Counted from the stretch's first letter, positions 48,672 through 59,431 are shown. The stretch is DNA of 64,000 bases from Microbulbifer variabilis ATCC 700307 (GCF_000380565.1 NZ_AQYJ01000028.1:585464-649463), one strand, 5' to 3'. The notes: generated by a model not told the origin, from the letters alone. Translations and numbers: made by a program.

Positions 48672-49117
48672 TACTGTATCTTATTGCAGCCGATGTAAAC
48701 CTTATCCTCATAAAGTGCCAGTGGGTAGGTGGCAAGCCTGATATTGCTATCTTCCATGCAGACTCCATCGCTTAGGCGGAAGTGGTGTTTATAAAGTGGG
48801 GAAGCAACAGTCAATTCCCCCTCCATTTCCGCAATAATTCCTCTTGCAATTACGCCAGCTTGTGCGATCGGGTCCCAGTTGTCAACGGCATAAAGCTGTT
48901 GCTCCTGATCGGGTAAAAAAAATAGGGCGATACTTCTCTGTTCAATAATTTTATTGGCTCTACTGAACATCTCCGTAGGATATACAGAGGTATCACCCCA
49001 AAGGGCACACACCCCTGAGTTATTCACCAGATCTGATCGCTGACAGATTGGTAACCATTGGGGGTGGGTTATGGCAATTGAATTTGTGTTGCTTTGTTGC
49101 AGTGCGGCTAAGCTCAT
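48671..49117 (-). CDS. nirD: Nitrite reductase (NADH) small subunit
   Basis: A 148-residue NirD with a Rieske-like fold that lacks the iron-sulfur ligands, as is normal for NirD. Visible segments: WLPICQRSDLVNNSGVCALW, LYAVDNWDPIAQAGVIARGI and GELTVASPLYKHHFRLSDGV. It is somewhat longer than E. coli NirD because of an N-terminal extension. AAGGAAA lies before the ATG. It sits between nirB and nasA and its stop overlaps nasA. Confidence 0.92.
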   Translation of the reverse strand: MSLAALQQSNTNSIAITHPQWLPICQRSDLVNNSGVCALWGDTSVYPTEMFSRANKIIEQRSIALFFLPDQEQQLYAVDNWDPIAQAGVIARGIIAEMEGELTVASPLYKHHFRLSDGVCMEDSNIRLATYPLALYEDKVYIGCNKIQ

Positions 49118-49202
49118 AATAATTTCCTTTCAAGACTTTAAGAGGTTAAAAAGTGAAGTCTTCATCATTTGCGGGCCGGTGGGTTAAGCTGCCGGGTTGG
49201 TG

Positions 49203-51740
49203 TCATGCGGACTCTGCGGTTTCCACAATTTCTTCCACAGTTGCCGGTCGTGGCTGACCACGCTCTTTGACAAAAATTATTTTTTCATCTGATTGGTCAC
49301 TATTGACAAACTGGCGAAAACGTTTGAGCTTTTCGGGATCGTTGACCGCAGTTTTCCATTCACACTGGTAGGTATTGACTACACGTTTCATCTGCGCCTC
49401 CAGCTCCACACAGATATCCAGCTTGTCATCAATAATGACTTCACGCAGGTAATCGAGACCGCCGTCGAGATTTTCGAGCCATACTGATGTGCGCTGTAAT
49501 TTATCGGCAGTACGTACGTAAAACATTAAAAATCGGTCGATATAACGGATCAGGGTTTCGCTATCCAGATCGGTGGCAAATAAATCTGCATGGCGAGGGC
49601 GCATGCCTCCATTCCCACAGACAAAAAGGTTCCAACCTTTTTCGGTGGCGATTACTCCCACATCTTTGCTCTGCGCTTCAGCACATTCACGGGTGCAACC
49701 CGATACCGCCATTTTAATTTTGTGTGGTGAGCGAAGGCCCTTATAGCGATTTTCCACAAGCAGAGCCATGGAAACACTGTCTTGCACTCCGAAGCGACAC
49801 CAGGTACTGCCGACACAGGATTTGACTGTACGCAGAGACTTTCCGTAGGCATGGCCGGTTTCAAAGCCTGCGTCAATCAGTTCGCTCCAGATTTCCGGTA
49901 GTTGCTCCAGCCTCGCACCAAATAGATCGATACGCTGACCACCGGTAATTTTTGTATAGAGGTTATAGCGTTTAGCGACTTCACCAATAACAATCAACTT
50001 TTCTGGCGTAATTTCACCACCGGGAATACGAGGCACTACTGAGTAGCTGCCATTTTTCTGCATATTCGCCATAAAAGTGTCATTGGTATCCTGCAGTCCG
50101 ACATGGGACTGCTCGAGAATATGCTCATTCCATAAAGAGGCGAGTATGGAGGCTACGGTGGGTTTACAGACCTCACAGCCATGACCGTTGCCATGTCTTT
50201 CCAGCAGTCCGGCAAAGGTTTTAATTTCCTCCACCTGAATAATGTGAAATAACTCCTGGCGTGAGAAGGGGAAGTGAGCGCAGAGATGATTGTTTACTTC
50301 CATGCCCAGTGCGGCCAGCTCGTCGTCAACAATATCCTTCAGCAAGGCGGTGCAGCCACCACAACCAGTGGAAGCCTTGGTTACTTCCTTGACTTCAGCT
50401 AGGGAGTGGCAACCTCCGGCAATAACATCGACGATCTGGCCCTTACTCACATTATGACAGGAACACACTGTAGCGGTTGCTGGAAGGGCTGCTGCACCCA
50501 GGGTAGGAGTTGCACCTTCTGCTGCAGGTAAAATTAGTTGCTCCGGGTGTTCGGGCAACTCGATATTATTCAGGTGATATTGCAGCAGGCTATCATATTC
50601 ACTGGTATCGCCAACCATTACGGCGCCGAGTAATTGTTTCCCGGTGCTATCGGTAATCATGCGTTTATAGATGCCGCTCTGCTCATCGACGAAAGTGATA
50701 GCGGCAGCACCGTCACTGCGTCCATGGGCGTCACCAATAGAACCTACCTGAACCCCGAGAAGCTTGAGTTTGGTACTCATATCGGCGCCGGTGAAATTTT
50801 CCTCTTCTCCAACCAGCTGGGCAACAGCTGTACGCGCCATACTATATCCCGGCGCGACTAGACCAAATATTTGATTTTCGTACAGGGCGCATTCACCGAT
50901 AGCAAAAATATCCGGGTCCGAGGTTCGGCAACTGCTGTCAATAACTATGCCGCCTCGCTCTCCGGTTTGTAGGCCCGAAGATTTTGCGAGTGAGTCTTGG
51001 GGGCGAATACCGGCGGAGAATACAATCATATCGGTGATAAGTTTCCTATCCCCTTTAAATTGCATACACAGGCGACCATCCACTTCTTCAATGAGTTCGG
51101 TGGCTGTACTGGTATGCACCTGGACCCCCAGGTCTTCAATTTTATTGCGTAACAGTGTTGAACCGCCGTCATCGAGCTGGGTGGCCATTAACCCCGGTGC
51201 AAACTCCACTACATGAGCTTCGAGCCCCAGAGTCTTTAATGCATTGGCAGCCTCAAGGCCGAGCAGGCCGCCGCCAACTACAACACCTGTTTTGGCATTC
51301 ACGGCAGCAGAGCGGATTGCATCCAAGTCTTCGATGGTCCGGTAGACGAAACAGCGCTCGTGCTGATGGCCCGGAATTGGCGGCACAAATGGATAGGAGC
51401 CGGTGGCGAGTATTAGCTGGTCGTAGGAACGAGTGATGCCGCTGGCAGCGGAGACCATTTTATTTTTTCTATCAATCTCCTCAACCCGGTCGTTGAGCAG
51501 AAGCTCAAATCCCCATTGCTGGTATTGCTCAGTTTTACCCATAGCCAGGTCTTCTGTACTGAGACCAGAAAAATATTCAGACAGATGAACCCGATCATAG
51601 GCTGGCCTTGGTTCTGCACAGAAAATGGAAATTTCAAAACTTGTGGATTTTTGATGATTGGCCAGCTGTTCAAGGAAATGGTGTCCCACCATACCGTTGC
51701 CAATCACGATCAGCTTTTGTTTCTCTGTATTTACTCTCAT
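49203..51740 (-). CDS. nirB: Nitrite reductase (NADH) large subunit
   Basis: An 845-residue siroheme enzyme reducing nitrite to ammonium. Domains in order: FAD/NAD-binding pyridine-nucleotide oxidoreductase (LIVIGNGMVGHHFLEQL, VVGGGLLGLEAANALKTLG), a BFD-like [2Fe-2S] domain (VCSCHNVSKGQI ... STGCGGCTALL), then the nitrite/sulfite reductase half with siroheme-[4Fe-4S] cysteines in SCVGSTWCRFG and VSGCTRECAEAQSKDVG. It works with NirD. A long leader of 268 bp separates it from the kinase-phosphatase gene and contains a terminator-like hairpin. Confidence 0.95.
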   Translation of the reverse strand: MRVNTEKQKLIVIGNGMVGHHFLEQLANHQKSTSFEISIFCAEPRPAYDRVHLSEYFSGLSTEDLAMGKTEQYQQWGFELLLNDRVEEIDRKNKMVSAASGITRSYDQLILATGSYPFVPPIPGHQHERCFVYRTIEDLDAIRSAAVNAKTGVVVGGGLLGLEAANALKTLGLEAHVVEFAPGLMATQLDDGGSTLLRNKIEDLGVQVHTSTATELIEEVDGRLCMQFKGDRKLITDMIVFSAGIRPQDSLAKSSGLQTGERGGIVIDSSCRTSDPDIFAIGECALYENQIFGLVAPGYSMARTAVAQLVGEEENFTGADMSTKLKLLGVQVGSIGDAHGRSDGAAAITFVDEQSGIYKRMITDSTGKQLLGAVMVGDTSEYDSLLQYHLNNIELPEHPEQLILPAAEGATPTLGAAALPATATVCSCHNVSKGQIVDVIAGGCHSLAEVKEVTKASTGCGGCTALLKDIVDDELAALGMEVNNHLCAHFPFSRQELFHIIQVEEIKTFAGLLERHGNGHGCEVCKPTVASILASLWNEHILEQSHVGLQDTNDTFMANMQKNGSYSVVPRIPGGEITPEKLIVIGEVAKRYNLYTKITGGQRIDLFGARLEQLPEIWSELIDAGFETGHAYGKSLRTVKSCVGSTWCRFGVQDSVSMALLVENRYKGLRSPHKIKMAVSGCTRECAEAQSKDVGVIATEKGWNLFVCGNGGMRPRHADLFATDLDSETLIRYIDRFLMFYVRTADKLQRTSVWLENLDGGLDYLREVIIDDKLDICVELEAQMKRVVNTYQCEWKTAVNDPEKLKRFRQFVNSDQSDEKIIFVKERGQPRPATVEEIVETAESA

Positions 51741-51787
51741 TTACATTCCTGCCGTCTCAATTTGTTTGTTCGGCAGGGGCAGGCCCA

Positions 51788-51840
51788 GGAAAAGCAGCAA
51801 GGGCGCCTCCTCTTCTGCCGAAGAGTACAGGCGCCGTTGC
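51788..51840 (-). terminator. Terminator-like hairpin in the nirB leader
   Basis: On the minus strand GCAACGGCGCCT pairs with AGGCGCCCTTGC (one internal mismatch), enclosing a second stem CTCTT/AAGAG with loop CGGCAG, followed by TGCTTTTCC. It lies 48-100 bp before the nirB start. It could attenuate nirBD-nasA separately from the upstream genes. Control by NasT is a possibility suggested by the operon context, not by a clear ANTAR-type loop. Confidence 0.55.
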
Positions 51841-52008
51841 CTCGAAATAGGGGAGTATTTTGTTGGTAATTAAATACATTCAATCTCCATGCCAACTTTA
51901 TTTATAGAAATGGTAGCGTTTTGGCTCGATTGTCTACGATATCTGCGACAAATTAGTGCATGCGGCAATTTTCTTGCGCATTGAAAGTGCTTATTCAAAT
52001 CCTGTGTG

Positions 52009-53790
52009 CTAGAGCCAGAAGAAATAGAGCAGATGTGAGAGCAGTAATAATAGAGCCAGTAACTGCCAACACAGCAGAGGATTGCGTTCCAGGAGTGGGC
52101 GCTTATTTGGCAACTTGAATTCTGGATTTGGAACCTGCAAATCCTGGATAAATTCCGATAGTGCGATGTAGCGTTTCTTTGGATCTGCTGCACAGGCTTT
52201 GTGTAAAGCTCCATCTATCCAGTGCGGAATATCGTCCCGATACCGGGAAGCCCTGGTAAATTGCATCTGGCTGTAACTTTTCAGATGGTAGTGATAATTG
52301 CCGAGACGCTCTGGATAGGGATATTTACCGGTGAGAAGTTCATAGGTGATTACTCCGAGGGAAAATATATCTGAGCGGTGACTGGCGCTATCACCAAAAA
52401 AGAACTCCGGTGCTGTGTAATTCTTGCTACCGGGGGCACATTCGCCGGATAAGTGTAATTGTTCTCTGAGTCCGGGACCATCAGCACCACCCAGATCAAT
52501 AATTACGAGGCGCCCGTCATTGCGCATCATAATATTTTCTGGTTTGAGATCGCCGTGAACGATTTCCATGCGCTGCAGGCTTCGCAGAGCACTGACCAGT
52601 TGCCCGAGGATATCCCGTACCTGGGGGATTTGTGGTTGTGGGTTTAATTGCATCCACTGCCGTAAAGTCTGGCCTTCAATATATTCGAGAATATGGTAAA
52701 GACAACGCCGCTCTTTGTTGGGAGCGAAAACTTTAATAATTCCAGGGTGAGTTATTCGTCGTCCGGTCCATTCCTCGGCAACAAAACGCTCGATATATAG
52801 GGGATCATCACAAAAATTGACCGAAGGGGTTTTAATTACTCGGAGTTTGTCTGTGTTCTGGTCTCGTGCCAAATACAGGTGGCTGCGATTGCTGGCGTGC
52901 AGTTCCTGTAGAATTTGAAAGTTATCGAGTTTCTGTCCCGGGCGCAGGTCCGGCGCAAATGGCAGTTCTCGATTGCGCATTGCCAATTCATCACACTCGG
53001 GTAGGCCAACGGAGTTTACCCTGCAAACTATTGCGCTTAAGTTGTCTGTGGATCCTGCTTGTAAGGCTGTATCAATTAGTTGTTGCGGAGTGTAGGCACA
53101 GAAATTCTGCAGCAGCGCCTTAATAGTATCTTCCTGTAGGAAATCGTGGATACCATCACTACTGAGCAGGAAAACATCACCTGCTTGTAAAGCTTCACAG
53201 CGGTAGTCCACGTCAATATGCGCATCCATACCCAATGCGCGACTTAGAAAGGTACGCCCCGGGCCAAGGGTATGGCTGTGATCACGGCTAAGGTATTCCA
53301 GTCTGCTATTTCTCAGACGATAAATTCTAGAGTCTCCAATATGTACCAGGTGAGCGCTGGTACCTTTGAATATAACGGCGGAGAAAGTAGTCAGCCATCC
53401 TCGCTGGATTTCAGTGCTGCCGCCACTCTGACGGAAAAGCCAGCTGTTGAGGGAATGTAATACACGTGCGACGGCGTGTTTGGTCGACCAGGTTTCCGGA
53501 GTACTGTAGTAGTCAGAAAAAAAACCATTGATAGCGGCTCGAGCTGCCTCGCCGCCAGCCTCTGCATTGGCAACTCCATCAGCGAGCGCTGCGAGGCTGC
53601 CGTGGCGCTGTAGCTCGGCTCCTTCCGGAAGCCTGACCGCGCAGGCGTCATCATTATGCTGCCGAAGACCGGCACAGGAGGCACTAAACAGCTGCAAGGC
53701 ACCATAGTAATTGCCCTGCCCACAGTTTGTGGTAGCGGGACTGTCACCTTTCAGTCCCGCAGTTATTTTTATACCGCTGTCATGCGACAT
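52009..53790 (-). CDS. PP2C phosphatase-Ser/Thr protein kinase fusion protein
   Basis: A 593-residue protein. Residues about 30-255 are a PP2C phosphatase: [51 protein letters not shown] and [12 protein letters not shown] supply the metal-binding Asp residues. Residues about 285-545 are a Hanks-type kinase: the Lys in LRVIKTPS, the catalytic loop [17 protein letters not shown] in place of DFG, and [10 protein letters not shown] single membrane segment closes the chain ([20 protein letters not shown]). It overlaps the transporter gene by 11 bp. Such fusions recur in gammaproteobacterial nitrate-assimilation operons as I recall; the substrate is unknown. Confidence 0.9.
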   Translation of the reverse strand: MSHDSGIKITAGLKGDSPATTNCGQGNYYGALQLFSASCAGLRQHNDDACAVRLPEGAELQRHGSLAALADGVANAEAGGEAARAAINGFFSDYYSTPETWSTKHAVARVLHSLNSWLFRQSGGSTEIQRGWLTTFSAVIFKGTSAHLVHIGDSRIYRLRNSRLEYLSRDHSHTLGPGRTFLSRALGMDAHIDVDYRCEALQAGDVFLLSSDGIHDFLQEDTIKALLQNFCAYTPQQLIDTALQAGSTDNLSAIVCRVNSVGLPECDELAMRNRELPFAPDLRPGQKLDNFQILQELHASNRSHLYLARDQNTDKLRVIKTPSVNFCDDPLYIERFVAEEWTGRRITHPGIIKVFAPNKERRCLYHILEYIEGQTLRQWMQLNPQPQIPQVRDILGQLVSALRSLQRMEIVHGDLKPENIMMRNDGRLVIIDLGGADGPGLREQLHLSGECAPGSKNYTAPEFFFGDSASHRSDIFSLGVITYELLTGKYPYPERLGNYHYHLKSYSQMQFTRASRYRDDIPHWIDGALHKACAADPKKRYIALSEFIQDLQVPNPEFKLPNKRPLLERNPLLCWQLLALLLLLSHLLYFFWL

Positions 53791-55243
53791 CGATCATGGA
53801 TACGCTGCCATCGGGAAGTACTTCCGCCATTTGCCCTTCTGGTTCTTCCAGCATTAACAGGGCAGTAAAACCGAGTACTGCCGTGGCGCAGATGACCAGG
53901 AAGAAAGTCTGGTAGGACACCATGCTTAGCACTGTAAGGTAGAACACTGCTCCCACATTGCCATAAGCCCCTGTCATTCCGGCGATCTGCCCGGTAAGTC
54001 GACGCTTGATTAGAGGAACAACAGCGAATACGGCCCCTTCACCAGCCTGTACGAAGAAGGAACAGGCCATAGCAGCCGCAACGGCCAGGTACAGTGGCCA
54101 TTCTGCATCGATCAAACTCATGGCGAAGTAACCCAAAGCGAGGCCTGCAGTCAGTATCAGCAGAGTGGGCTTACGTCCCCAGCGATCACTGATCAGTCCT
54201 CCCGCTGGGCGCGACATCAGGTTCATAAAAGCGTAGGCGGAAGCCAATAAGCCAGCCTTTACCGGATCCAGGGTAAAAGTCTCGGAGAAGAACAGGGGTA
54301 ACATGGAGACCACGGCCAGCTCAGAACCGAATGTTGCAAAGTAGAGTAGGTTCAAAACAGCGACCTGCTTGAATTTATAACGGTGCACAGGTGCAGGAGG
54401 GTTACTGAGTACCTCCCGATTAATACTGTAGGTTTTTCGTGCGTCCAATAGATAAAGTACTACCAGTCCGCAATAAATCAGATTTGCAGTGAGACTGGAT
54501 ATTAAGTTGACTCCGCTGGATAGTTTCCAGGTGAGCAGTGCCAGAGCTGCATACATAGGTACTTTCATCACCAACAAGAGGACAAAATCCCCAGTGCTGG
54601 TAACTTCCATTGCACCAATTTTCTTTGGTTTAAAATAGGTAGACCCCTTGGGGGTGTCGGTAACCGAGAAGTAGTAAATCACGCTGTATACAAGCGCAAT
54701 CACTCCTGTAAGGCCAATGGCGTAGCGCCAACCATCATCGCCTCCAAAAAACAGTGCAATGGTTGGTAGGGACATAGCTGCGGCAGCGGAGCCAAAGTTA
54801 CCCCAGCCCCCATAAATGCCTTCGGCAGTTCCCAGTTGGCGGGCTGGGAACCACTCCGATACCATGCGAATGCCGACCACGAACCCCGCACCAATAAACC
54901 CGAGCAGGAAGCGGCCTATTGCCGCCTGCACAAAATTGTCTGCCAGGGCAAAAATAAAACAAGGCACGCTACCAATCGCCAGCAGGAGAGAGTAGGTGAG
55001 CCGTGGACCATATTTATCTGTCAGCATTCCTATTACGATGCGAGCAGGAATAGTCAGAGCCACATTTAGGATCAGTAGGGTTTTAACTTGATCCGGACTA
55101 AGCGATAAGCTCTTGGCAATTGCCATTAATAGGGGAGCATGGTTAAACCAGGCAAAGAAGGTGATAAAAAAAGCCACCCAGGTAAGGTGAAGGATTTTTA
55201 TCTTCCCGCGGAACGAGAATAGATTGAGTGTATCACTGGACAT
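53780..55243 (-). CDS. Nitrate/nitrite MFS transporter (NNP/NarK family)
   Basis: A 487-residue transporter with about 12 spans. NNP features: a conserved start ([20 protein letters not shown]), the first nitrate signature region [20 protein letters not shown] with the substrate-binding Arg, [20 protein letters not shown], and [16 protein letters not shown] [12 protein letters not shown]. The C-terminal half has [19 protein letters not shown] (second signature). It imports nitrate for NasA. ATG 55243 is preferred over the ATG two codons earlier because AAGGA lies about 7 bp upstream of it. Its leader carries a conditional terminator (55278-55394). Confidence 0.92.
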   Translation of the reverse strand: MSSDTLNLFSFRGKIKILHLTWVAFFITFFAWFNHAPLLMAIAKSLSLSPDQVKTLLILNVALTIPARIVIGMLTDKYGPRLTYSLLLAIGSVPCFIFALADNFVQAAIGRFLLGFIGAGFVVGIRMVSEWFPARQLGTAEGIYGGWGNFGSAAAAMSLPTIALFFGGDDGWRYAIGLTGVIALVYSVIYYFSVTDTPKGSTYFKPKKIGAMEVTSTGDFVLLLVMKVPMYAALALLTWKLSSGVNLISSLTANLIYCGLVVLYLLDARKTYSINREVLSNPPAPVHRYKFKQVAVLNLLYFATFGSELAVVSMLPLFFSETFTLDPVKAGLLASAYAFMNLMSRPAGGLISDRWGRKPTLLILTAGLALGYFAMSLIDAEWPLYLAVAAAMACSFFVQAGEGAVFAVVPLIKRRLTGQIAGMTGAYGNVGAVFYLTVLSMVSYQTFFLVICATAVLGFTALLMLEEPEGQMAEVLPDGSVSMIDVA

Positions 55244-55277
55244 GCGCATTTCCTTTATTTGCTAATTCCGCAGGCAC

Positions 55278-55394
55278 AAAAAAAAGCCCATAGCCACAGC
55301 CGGTAGACTGTAGTCGATGGACTTCGTTGCCCGTGATTTTCGGCGAATAACCACTTCACCGTGCTGATGCGCCAGAGGGAAGGCAATTGCATCA
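55278..55394 (-). promoter_or_regulatory. Two-hairpin antitermination leader of the nitrate operon
   Basis: In gene sense: hairpin 1 closes with TGATGC/GCATCA (55394-55365), hairpin 2 is CGGTGAA/TTCGCCG (55361-55341), then a terminator whose stem GTCCATCG-ACTACAG pairs with CTGTGG-CTATGGGC (55322-55286) and ends in eight U (55285-55278). This is the order expected for an ANTAR-protein target: two hairpins before a terminator. The start codon is 35 bp further on. The adjacent nasT gene encodes an ANTAR protein. The hexaloop A1/G4 consensus was not cleanly matched. Confidence 0.7.
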
Positions 55395-55424
55395 TCGAAA
55401 TATTTCCATTCAATTAATGTGCCA

Positions 55425-56489
55425 CTATTTTTTTGAGAGGAGAAAGTCCACGGTTTGCCGGTAGAGGTCGGCTCTAAAGGCCTTCTCTGCCTGGGGGGAT
55501 ACTTCACTAAAGCCCTTGCACATCTCCAACAGCTGACTTGCCTTGTCTGCGCAAGGTCGGCCACTAACATTGTCCTTGTGGGCGAAGAGGTGCCAGCCTG
55601 GATTGGCAATGATCGCTGCATCCCTGCGGAACAGGATTTGATCACTGAGTGAGAGCTGAATTAGTGTTTCGGGTAAGTCAAGATACTGTTTCTGTGATAG
55701 CAGACCTGCAGCTATACGACGGTTTCCCCGTGCGGCAAGCCAAGTGCAGGCTTGAAGTAATGCAGCGCGTAAAGCCAGGTGTGTGGCGGGATGAGCTTCA
55801 TGCCAGCTTTTAGTAACTGCCAGGACTTTTTCCGGCATAGCTGGCAGTAGGCTGTTACAGGCTGTGATGATTGCACCGGCTCCTTTGTGAGCGGCGAGGG
55901 TATTCCAGGGCTCACCCACACAATAGCCATCGATAACACCACTATGAAGGTTCTGCAGCATCTGCTCCGGGGGCAGCACTACCAACTGTATTTCCCTGTC
56001 TGGGTCAATATTTGCTGAGCGCAGCCAGTGTCGCAACTGTAAACTGTGACTGGAAAAAGGGTATACCGTAGCGAGCCTCACCGGGGTGGAGCCTGCATTA
56101 TTCAGTAGGTACCGCTTGAGTGCCGCGGCGATATCAGCTTGTGAACTGCCGCTGATATAGTTTTGCAAGCGATGGAAAAGGTCTTCCGATAAGGTAATGG
56201 CATTGCCGTTACAGCTAAGGATAAGCCCGCTTAAGAGCTGTTCCCGACAGTTTGGCAGAGCCTGCTTCAGTGCCAGCGGCATCGGCGCTAGCATAGCAGC
56301 AGCGTCTGCTTTACGTCCGATCAGCTTGTCACGCAGGGTTGCCCAGGAGGTTTCCCTGTGTAGCTGCACATCCAGGCCAAGCTGATGAAAGTAGCCCTTC
56401 TCCTTGGCGATAATTAAGGGCGCACTGTCGGTCAGGCGCAGGTATAACAATTTTATTGAAGTCTTTTCCGGGCGCAGAGATAGTGACAT
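55425..56489 (-). CDS. nasS: NasS-like nitrate sensor (NrtA/CmpA-type periplasmic-binding fold, cytoplasmic)
   Basis: A 354-residue protein of the CmpA/NrtA nitrate-binding family without a signal peptide, which is the mark of NasS. Motifs: LRLTDSAPLIIAKEKGYFHQ, WATLRDKLIGRKADAAAMLA, GVIDGYCVGEPWNTLAAHKG and MPEKVLAVTKSWHEAHP. NasS holds NasT inactive until it binds nitrate or nitrite. It begins 8 bp after the nasT stop; an in-frame GTG at 56543 inside nasT is less likely. No NrtB/NrtD permease genes accompany it, further supporting a sensor role over transport. Confidence 0.88.
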   Translation of the reverse strand: MSLSLRPEKTSIKLLYLRLTDSAPLIIAKEKGYFHQLGLDVQLHRETSWATLRDKLIGRKADAAAMLAPMPLALKQALPNCREQLLSGLILSCNGNAITLSEDLFHRLQNYISGSSQADIAAALKRYLLNNAGSTPVRLATVYPFSSHSLQLRHWLRSANIDPDREIQLVVLPPEQMLQNLHSGVIDGYCVGEPWNTLAAHKGAGAIITACNSLLPAMPEKVLAVTKSWHEAHPATHLALRAALLQACTWLAARGNRRIAAGLLSQKQYLDLPETLIQLSLSDQILFRRDAAIIANPGWHLFAHKDNVSGRPCADKASQLLEMCKGFSEVSPQAEKAFRADLYRQTVDFLLSKK

Positions 56490-56496
56490 CGGTAAG

Positions 56497-57084
56497 TTAA
56501 TGCTCGCTCTGGAAATAGTGGATAATTTGTTCGGCAACTGCACGCATGGTGGAGTTACTGCTCATAGCAAGATTGCGCAGCGTTTTATGTGCGTCTTCCT
56601 CGCTGAGTTTTTTCTTGGCCATCAATAATCCCTTGGCCCGCTCTATGGCTTTTCTCTCTGTTAGCTGTTGTTGGGTTCGTTCCAGGGATTGGCGCAGTTG
56701 CTGGAAATTTCTAAATTGCGCCATGGCTATTTCTATGGCTGGTGTTACCTTCTCTGCCGTAATGCCCTCGGCCATATAGGCGCTCACTCCGGACTCGACG
56801 GCACGACTGATGAACTCGGCATTGCCACTACTGGAGAACATGGCTACGGGGGTCGGCGCTTCACGATTGACAATTGCCAGGCTTTCAAGAATGTCCCTGT
56901 CTGGGGATTCAATATCGATCAGCACTACATCGGGGCGATATTTCTCTACCTGGAAAAGTAATCCCTCAGCACTATTAATCTGGGCAACAACAGTGTACCC
57001 GGCTGCGCGTAATCGCTCACAAACAAGGTGAGCACGCTCGGAATGGTCATCGACCAGCATGATGGCGGGGCTTGCGTTAGTCAC
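56497..57084 (-). CDS. nasT: NasT-like ANTAR-domain transcription antiterminator
   Basis: A protein of about 195 residues with an N-terminal receiver-like domain (IMLVDDHSERAHLVCERLRA, YRPDVVLIDIESPDRDILES, SGVSAYMAEGIT) and a C-terminal ANTAR RNA-binding domain (LTERKAIERAKGLLMAKKKL, SEEDAHKTLRNLAM). It binds paired hairpins in nitrate-gene leaders to prevent termination. The start is uncertain: GTG 57084 is taken, but TTG 57141 (upstream) and ATG 57060 (downstream) are also in frame, and no Shine-Dalgarno decides. It heads the nasT-nasS-transporter-kinase-nirBD-nasA series. Confidence 0.87.
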   Translation of the reverse strand: MTNASPAIMLVDDHSERAHLVCERLRAAGYTVVAQINSAEGLLFQVEKYRPDVVLIDIESPDRDILESLAIVNREAPTPVAMFSSSGNAEFISRAVESGVSAYMAEGITAEKVTPAIEIAMAQFRNFQQLRQSLERTQQQLTERKAIERAKGLLMAKKKLSEEDAHKTLRNLAMSSNSTMRAVAEQIIHYFQSEH

Positions 57085-57865
57085 TGTATTACTGCGGCAC
57101 TCGTTAAATGATTTCTTTACACTTATCCAAGTGTCAATCAATAGTTATGCCAAGCGTGCAAGGGGGGATAAACAAAATATCTTCTTCTATTTCCATGAAG
57201 TTAGAGTGGCTGTTACTGCTAGTTCCTGGTGCGATATTCTGCGTATATTGCATTTCTTGCACAAGTGGGGGGCTTTATTCGAAATAGCCTGCATAAAACC
57301 GTGATTAGTTTCGATGGCTGAAAGTTATATTCTAAAATTTTCTTATTATTGGTTTTCTGTAACCTCCATGCATATTTACAAGGATATCCGTCCCAGTATT
57401 AGATGGCATACAGATAAAAATCGGCTAATTCTTATAGTTTTGAATTGTAAATTTTTCTATTTTAAATAGTCGCTAAAGTCTAATTTGTCTTAAGGACGGT
57501 CATTGCAAAAGCCATCTTAGGGCTTCATAGCCAGGATCTGAATAAGGGAAGGAAATTTTGATGTGCATATGGGTTATTTTTTATCCACACAAAACTAAGT
57601 AGATTGTCCCAAGGGGAGCCTGGGAGTTGCCGTTGATTAAATACAGTTTCAGTTGAGACGGTTTATTGTTTAGTGGTTATCTCTTTCACACGGCCATTCC
57701 AATTAATAGTCTTATAAATTTCGCCAATTACCGCTATCAGACTATTCCTCTTTTCATCCCTTGTTGCGAGGTTTACACTCGAGTTGTTTATAAATTGGGC
57801 AGTCCAATACTTTTTGAGGTAGATGTAGCTGTAAGTTCATAATACTAACTAAGAGGGGCACGGCG
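57085..57865. other. AT-rich non-coding gap between nasT and pntA
   Basis: About 780 bp between divergent genes. I see no ORF with a believable start and no repeat. It must hold the nasT and pntA promoters. I could not find a clear sigma-54 or Ntr-type promoter. Confidence 0.5.
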
Positions 57866-59416
57866 GTGATAATAGCCATACCTAGAGAGACCGCAGAGGG
57901 GGAAACTCGTGTTGCGGCAACTCCTGATAGCGTAAAGCGTTTGCGCGATATGGGATTTTCTATAGCGGTGGAGAAGGGGGCCGGCGAAAAGGCCAGCTTT
58001 ACTGATGAAGCTTATGCTGAAGCCGGTGCAGAAATTCGCGAGGATATGCAACAGTGTCTGGCAGGTGCCGGAGTAGTTTTAAAGGTACAAGCACCTAGTG
58101 ATGCTGAGCTGGCTCTTATTCCCGAGGGGGCTACATTGATTGCCTTTCTGAAGCCAGCGCAAAATGCTGAGCTTCTGCAGAAACTTTCTGAACGAAATAT
58201 TAACGCCCTGGCCATTGAATCAGTCCCAAGAATCTCCCGCGCACAAAAGATGGATGCTCTTAGCTCCATGGCCAATATTGCCGGTTATCGAGCGGTCATC
58301 GAAGCCGCACATAACTTCGGACGCTTCTTTACCGGGCAGATTACCGCTGCGGGAAAAATCCCCCCTGCAAAAGTACTCGTTATTGGAGCCGGAGTTGCTG
58401 GTCTCTCTGCTATTGGAACAGCAAAAAGTATGGGAGCGATAGTGCGTGCTTTCGATACCCGTGCAGAAGTGCGTGAGCAGGTTGAGTCTATGGGAGCGGA
58501 GTTCCTGACTGTTGAAATAGAGGAGGAAGGTTCTGGCTCTGGCGGATATGCCAAGGAAATGTCCAAGGAGTTTATCGAGGCTGAAATGGCTCTATTTCGG
58601 GAGCAGGCCAAGGATGTGGACATTGTTATTACCACTGCTTTGATACCTGGTAAGCCAGCGCCGAAACTATGGCTTGCCGATATGGTTGACAGCATGTCGA
58701 AAGGATCGGTGGTAGTGGATTTGGCAGCGGAAATGGGTGGAAATTGTGATTATACAGTGCCGCATGAAAAGATTGAGAGGAGTGGTGTCACTATTATTGG
58801 GTATACCAATTTGCCTAGTCGTGCCGCAGCTCAGTCCTCCAGATTGTATTCAACCAACCTTGCTCACCTGATTGGAGAATTGACTCCAGAGAAAGACGGG
58901 ACCATAAACCTAAATTTTGATGATGAAGTTATCCGTGGTGCAACAGTGGTTAAGTCTGGAGAAATTACCTGGCCACCTCCTGCACCTAAAATTTCTGCAC
59001 AGCCAAAAGCAGCCAGTAAAGCTGCTGAACAAGTGAAGGTGATTACTGAGGAGAAGGCTGAAAAACGAAGGTCGCCTCTGTCTATCTTTATTTTTTGGGC
59101 CGTTGCCGCTGTTTTACTCCTTTGGTTGGGGCGGGTTGCTCCACCTGATTTTGTTTCCCACTTTACTGTTTTTGTACTGGCAGTTTTTGTCGGTTGGCAA
59201 GTAATCTGGAATGTCACTCATGCATTACATACGCCTCTGATGAGTGTGACCAATGCAATTTCTGGAATCGTAATTGTCGGGGCGCTGGTACAGCTCGGAG
59301 TTACTGGTTCTGGTTTGGTAACTTTGCTCGCATTTATTGGTGTACTGGTTGCCAGTATTAATATATTCGGTGGATTCTTTGTGACCTACCGTATGCTGAA
59401 AATGTTTCGCCGGTAA
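57866..59416 (+). CDS. pntA: NAD(P) transhydrogenase subunit alpha
   Basis: A 516-residue proton-translocating transhydrogenase alpha subunit of the long (E. coli-like) form. The NAD(H)-binding domain I has [40 protein letters not shown] and [17 protein letters not shown] variable linker ([20 protein letters not shown]) leads to about four membrane spans starting [18 protein letters not shown]. It couples proton re-entry to NADPH formation. Start GTG 57866 has GAGGGG a few bases upstream. pntB follows after 15 bp. Supply of NADPH for assimilation is a reasonable but unproven link to the nitrate genes. Confidence 0.95.
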   Translation: MIIAIPRETAEGETRVAATPDSVKRLRDMGFSIAVEKGAGEKASFTDEAYAEAGAEIREDMQQCLAGAGVVLKVQAPSDAELALIPEGATLIAFLKPAQNAELLQKLSERNINALAIESVPRISRAQKMDALSSMANIAGYRAVIEAAHNFGRFFTGQITAAGKIPPAKVLVIGAGVAGLSAIGTAKSMGAIVRAFDTRAEVREQVESMGAEFLTVEIEEEGSGSGGYAKEMSKEFIEAEMALFREQAKDVDIVITTALIPGKPAPKLWLADMVDSMSKGSVVVDLAAEMGGNCDYTVPHEKIERSGVTIIGYTNLPSRAAAQSSRLYSTNLAHLIGELTPEKDGTINLNFDDEVIRGATVVKSGEITWPPPAPKISAQPKAASKAAEQVKVITEEKAEKRRSPLSIFIFWAVAAVLLLWLGRVAPPDFVSHFTVFVLAVFVGWQVIWNVTHALHTPLMSVTNAISGIVIVGALVQLGVTGSGLVTLLAFIGVLVASINIFGGFFVTYRMLKMFRR

Positions 59417-59431
59417 GGGAGGGAGAGTGTA

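Noticed and set aside
55262..55645. Minus-strand open frame over the end of nasS and the transporter leader
   Set aside because: It runs through the terminator and two hairpins of the leader, overlaps nasS in another frame and has no family features.
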